From the NCBI GenBank assembly GCA_035041965.1, contig JAPYMA010000251.1, forward strand, positions 62,001 to 126,000: a DNA stretch of 64,000 nt, given 5' to 3'. Every line of letters starts with the position of its first letter. Position 1 is the first letter of the stretch. This stretch comes from Anisakis pegreffii. Lineage: Eukaryota > Nematoda > Chromadorea > Rhabditida > Anisakidae. The notes beneath the pieces are model-generated. The model made no database searches. It saw nothing but the letters and a program-made list of their open reading frames with translations, and was not told the origin of the DNA. Position numbers and translations under genes: made by a program. Shown piece after piece: positions 62,801 to 64,000 of the stretch.

Positions 62801-64000
62801 ACTCGACTCTTCACATCCAATTATCATTTCCGCCGATTCTGGAGGTTGTTGCTGCAAAGAATGCATATGAGCGCTCAAGTTCATTCGTTCGATCAACGAA
62901 AAGACAAACCGATAAAATGTAATCAAGAACGAGAACGAACATACATCAGGCATCGATGCAGCCTTAACCATTTGTGAATGACGATTACGACCACTCGAAT
63001 GATCAGTGCTGTGTTGACGTCTCAAATCCGTACTGCTGCTGTTGCGCTGCAATAATCATTCGCATTATAACGGTCACCTTTGTGACGCCTTTGAGTTGGT
63101 AACAAGATAATGAGGTTAAGGGGCAGAGAAGTAAAGAGATAAATAAATAAGTAACCTTATGTGTAATAACGAGAGTTCCATCGCCTCCAGGTAGATCTGA
63201 TGAAGGTGACTGATCGCTTGGTGTTGGAGGTAGTGGCTTATTTGGTCCCAACAGTGTACCTTCTTCAATAACCTGAAAACAATATTTTTACTAAACTAAA
63301 AGCAAACGGCTGGTGAGAAAGTAGGAGAGCAAATGAAGAAAGATGATAGAAACGAACGGATTGTCGATGAGATGCCTGAGCAGAAGAAGGAGATTGTTCG
63401 GAAGCGACCAGAAGAGTGGCAGCACCGTTATGGGCAGATGCGCTCATATCGTCAACGTTCGTTGTAATCGACGTATCACGAGGTGGAGGAGCTGGCGGCG
63501 GGGGACTGCAACTGCCGTCCTCATCTTGACGTCGTCCCATACGATTCAGTACATTCACTAACACATCCAGATCTTGATTCTGAACTTTTTATGTCCATTC
63601 AATTGAAGCACATATTGCTTTACACCACCGATGGCACACATTCAATCATCACAATTCCCCTCCACTAAAATATCATCGCACTTCATAGTTTCACAACAAC
63701 GTAACCCTTCTTGAAATCGATAACTTCATTCGGCAGGAAATGCCAAATGGACGGAAATATCACCTCCAGTGAAAAGCAACAGCCTTCATACCGAATTTTT
63801 ACAATACACTGTTAACGACCTCATCCACTTCCATTTTCGAATACAATGCGTCAGCTGACTAACCTCAGGTCTTCCGTTGAGCATCGGTTCGCTCATTTTT
63901 CTCATCGGCGATGGGGCAGCGATCGACGCACTCACACGGGTGATATGCGGTGCATTGCGCAATTGATCCCTTGATGCCGCACTGCGATCACGCGCAGCAC
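56843..64000 (-). CDS. mig-15: MIG-15/TNIK/MINK family Ste20 kinase, C-terminal part (runs off right edge)
   Basis: Ste20-type (MAP4K4/TNIK/MINK) kinase acting in JNK signalling, axon guidance and cell migration. Exons on the minus strand, 5' to 3': 64000-63864 (partial), 63579-63358, 63272-63156, 63046-62945, 62851-62594, 60355-60209, 59875-59771, 59415-59328, 58917-58772, 58614-58450, 57891-57742, 57582-57423, 57281-57142, 56926-56843. Phases agree throughout. First comes a Ser/Pro-rich linker with PPPPAPPP and KPLPPTPSD (possible SH3 sites, as used for Nck), then [10 protein letters not shown], then the complete citron-homology domain: [114 protein letters not shown], ending GLSNW. The 2.2-kb intron 60356-62593 shows no other feature. 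The kinase domain is outside the window. Confidence 0.93.

Overview
This is eukaryotic nuclear DNA, almost certainly from a nematode. The genes are split by many short introns with worm-type splice sites (acceptors such as TTTCAG, donors such as GTAAGT and GTGAGT). The base composition is AT-rich, and every recognisable protein belongs to a family present in nematodes. A parasitic (non-Caenorhabditis) worm is plausible from the large, transposon-littered spacers, but the sequence does not let me name a species. All exon models were joined by hand from protein similarity known to me and from splice-phase agreement. No alignment or search was run.

Layout. (1) 0.5-12 kb, plus strand: a long germline-type Tudor protein gene with an Arg/Gly/Glu-rich 23-residue tandem repeat, a CCHC zinc knuckle, three extended Tudor modules and an acidic tail. 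Its first intron carries a complete foldback-type transposon. (2) 12-22.5 kb: no gene recognised; remnants of hAT-like elements, hairpins and a GGCATGCC-rich short array. (3) 22.5-24.4 kb, plus: a four-transmembrane orphan protein and a small ORF. (4) 25.7-29.8 kb, plus: translation elongation factor eEF1B-delta (eEF1D). A second, in-phase terminal exon in the middle of this gene encodes an FDXACB1/BMT5-like rRNA methyltransferase with a ferredoxin-fold anticodon-binding tail. (5) 30.8-36.9 kb, plus: a complete 16-exon phospholipase B-like (PLBD) lysosomal hydrolase with a signal peptide. (6) 37-50.5 kb: repeat land, with a 40-bp satellite of 28 near-identical units, several hAT-like non-autonomous elements (some with target-site duplications), a degenerate BEL/Pao gag with primer-binding site, an RTE-type LINE on the minus strand and a CR1-type LINE 3' end on the plus strand. 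(7) 50.6-54.4 kb, plus: a globin gene that probably starts with an N-myristoylation signal and carries a G-rich hAT-like element in an intron. (8) 56.8-64 kb, minus: the C-terminal half of a MIG-15/TNIK/MINK family kinase, including the whole citron-homology domain; the kinase domain lies beyond the right edge.

The genes do not form an obvious pathway. The most notable observation is the eEF1D locus. The methyltransferase exon has a splice acceptor, no ATG before its SAM-binding motif, the same phase as the next eEF1D exon and its own AATAAA. The simplest reading is one gene with two alternative 3' ends: the translation factor, or a fusion of the eEF1D N-terminal and leucine-zipper region to an rRNA-methyltransferase-like domain.
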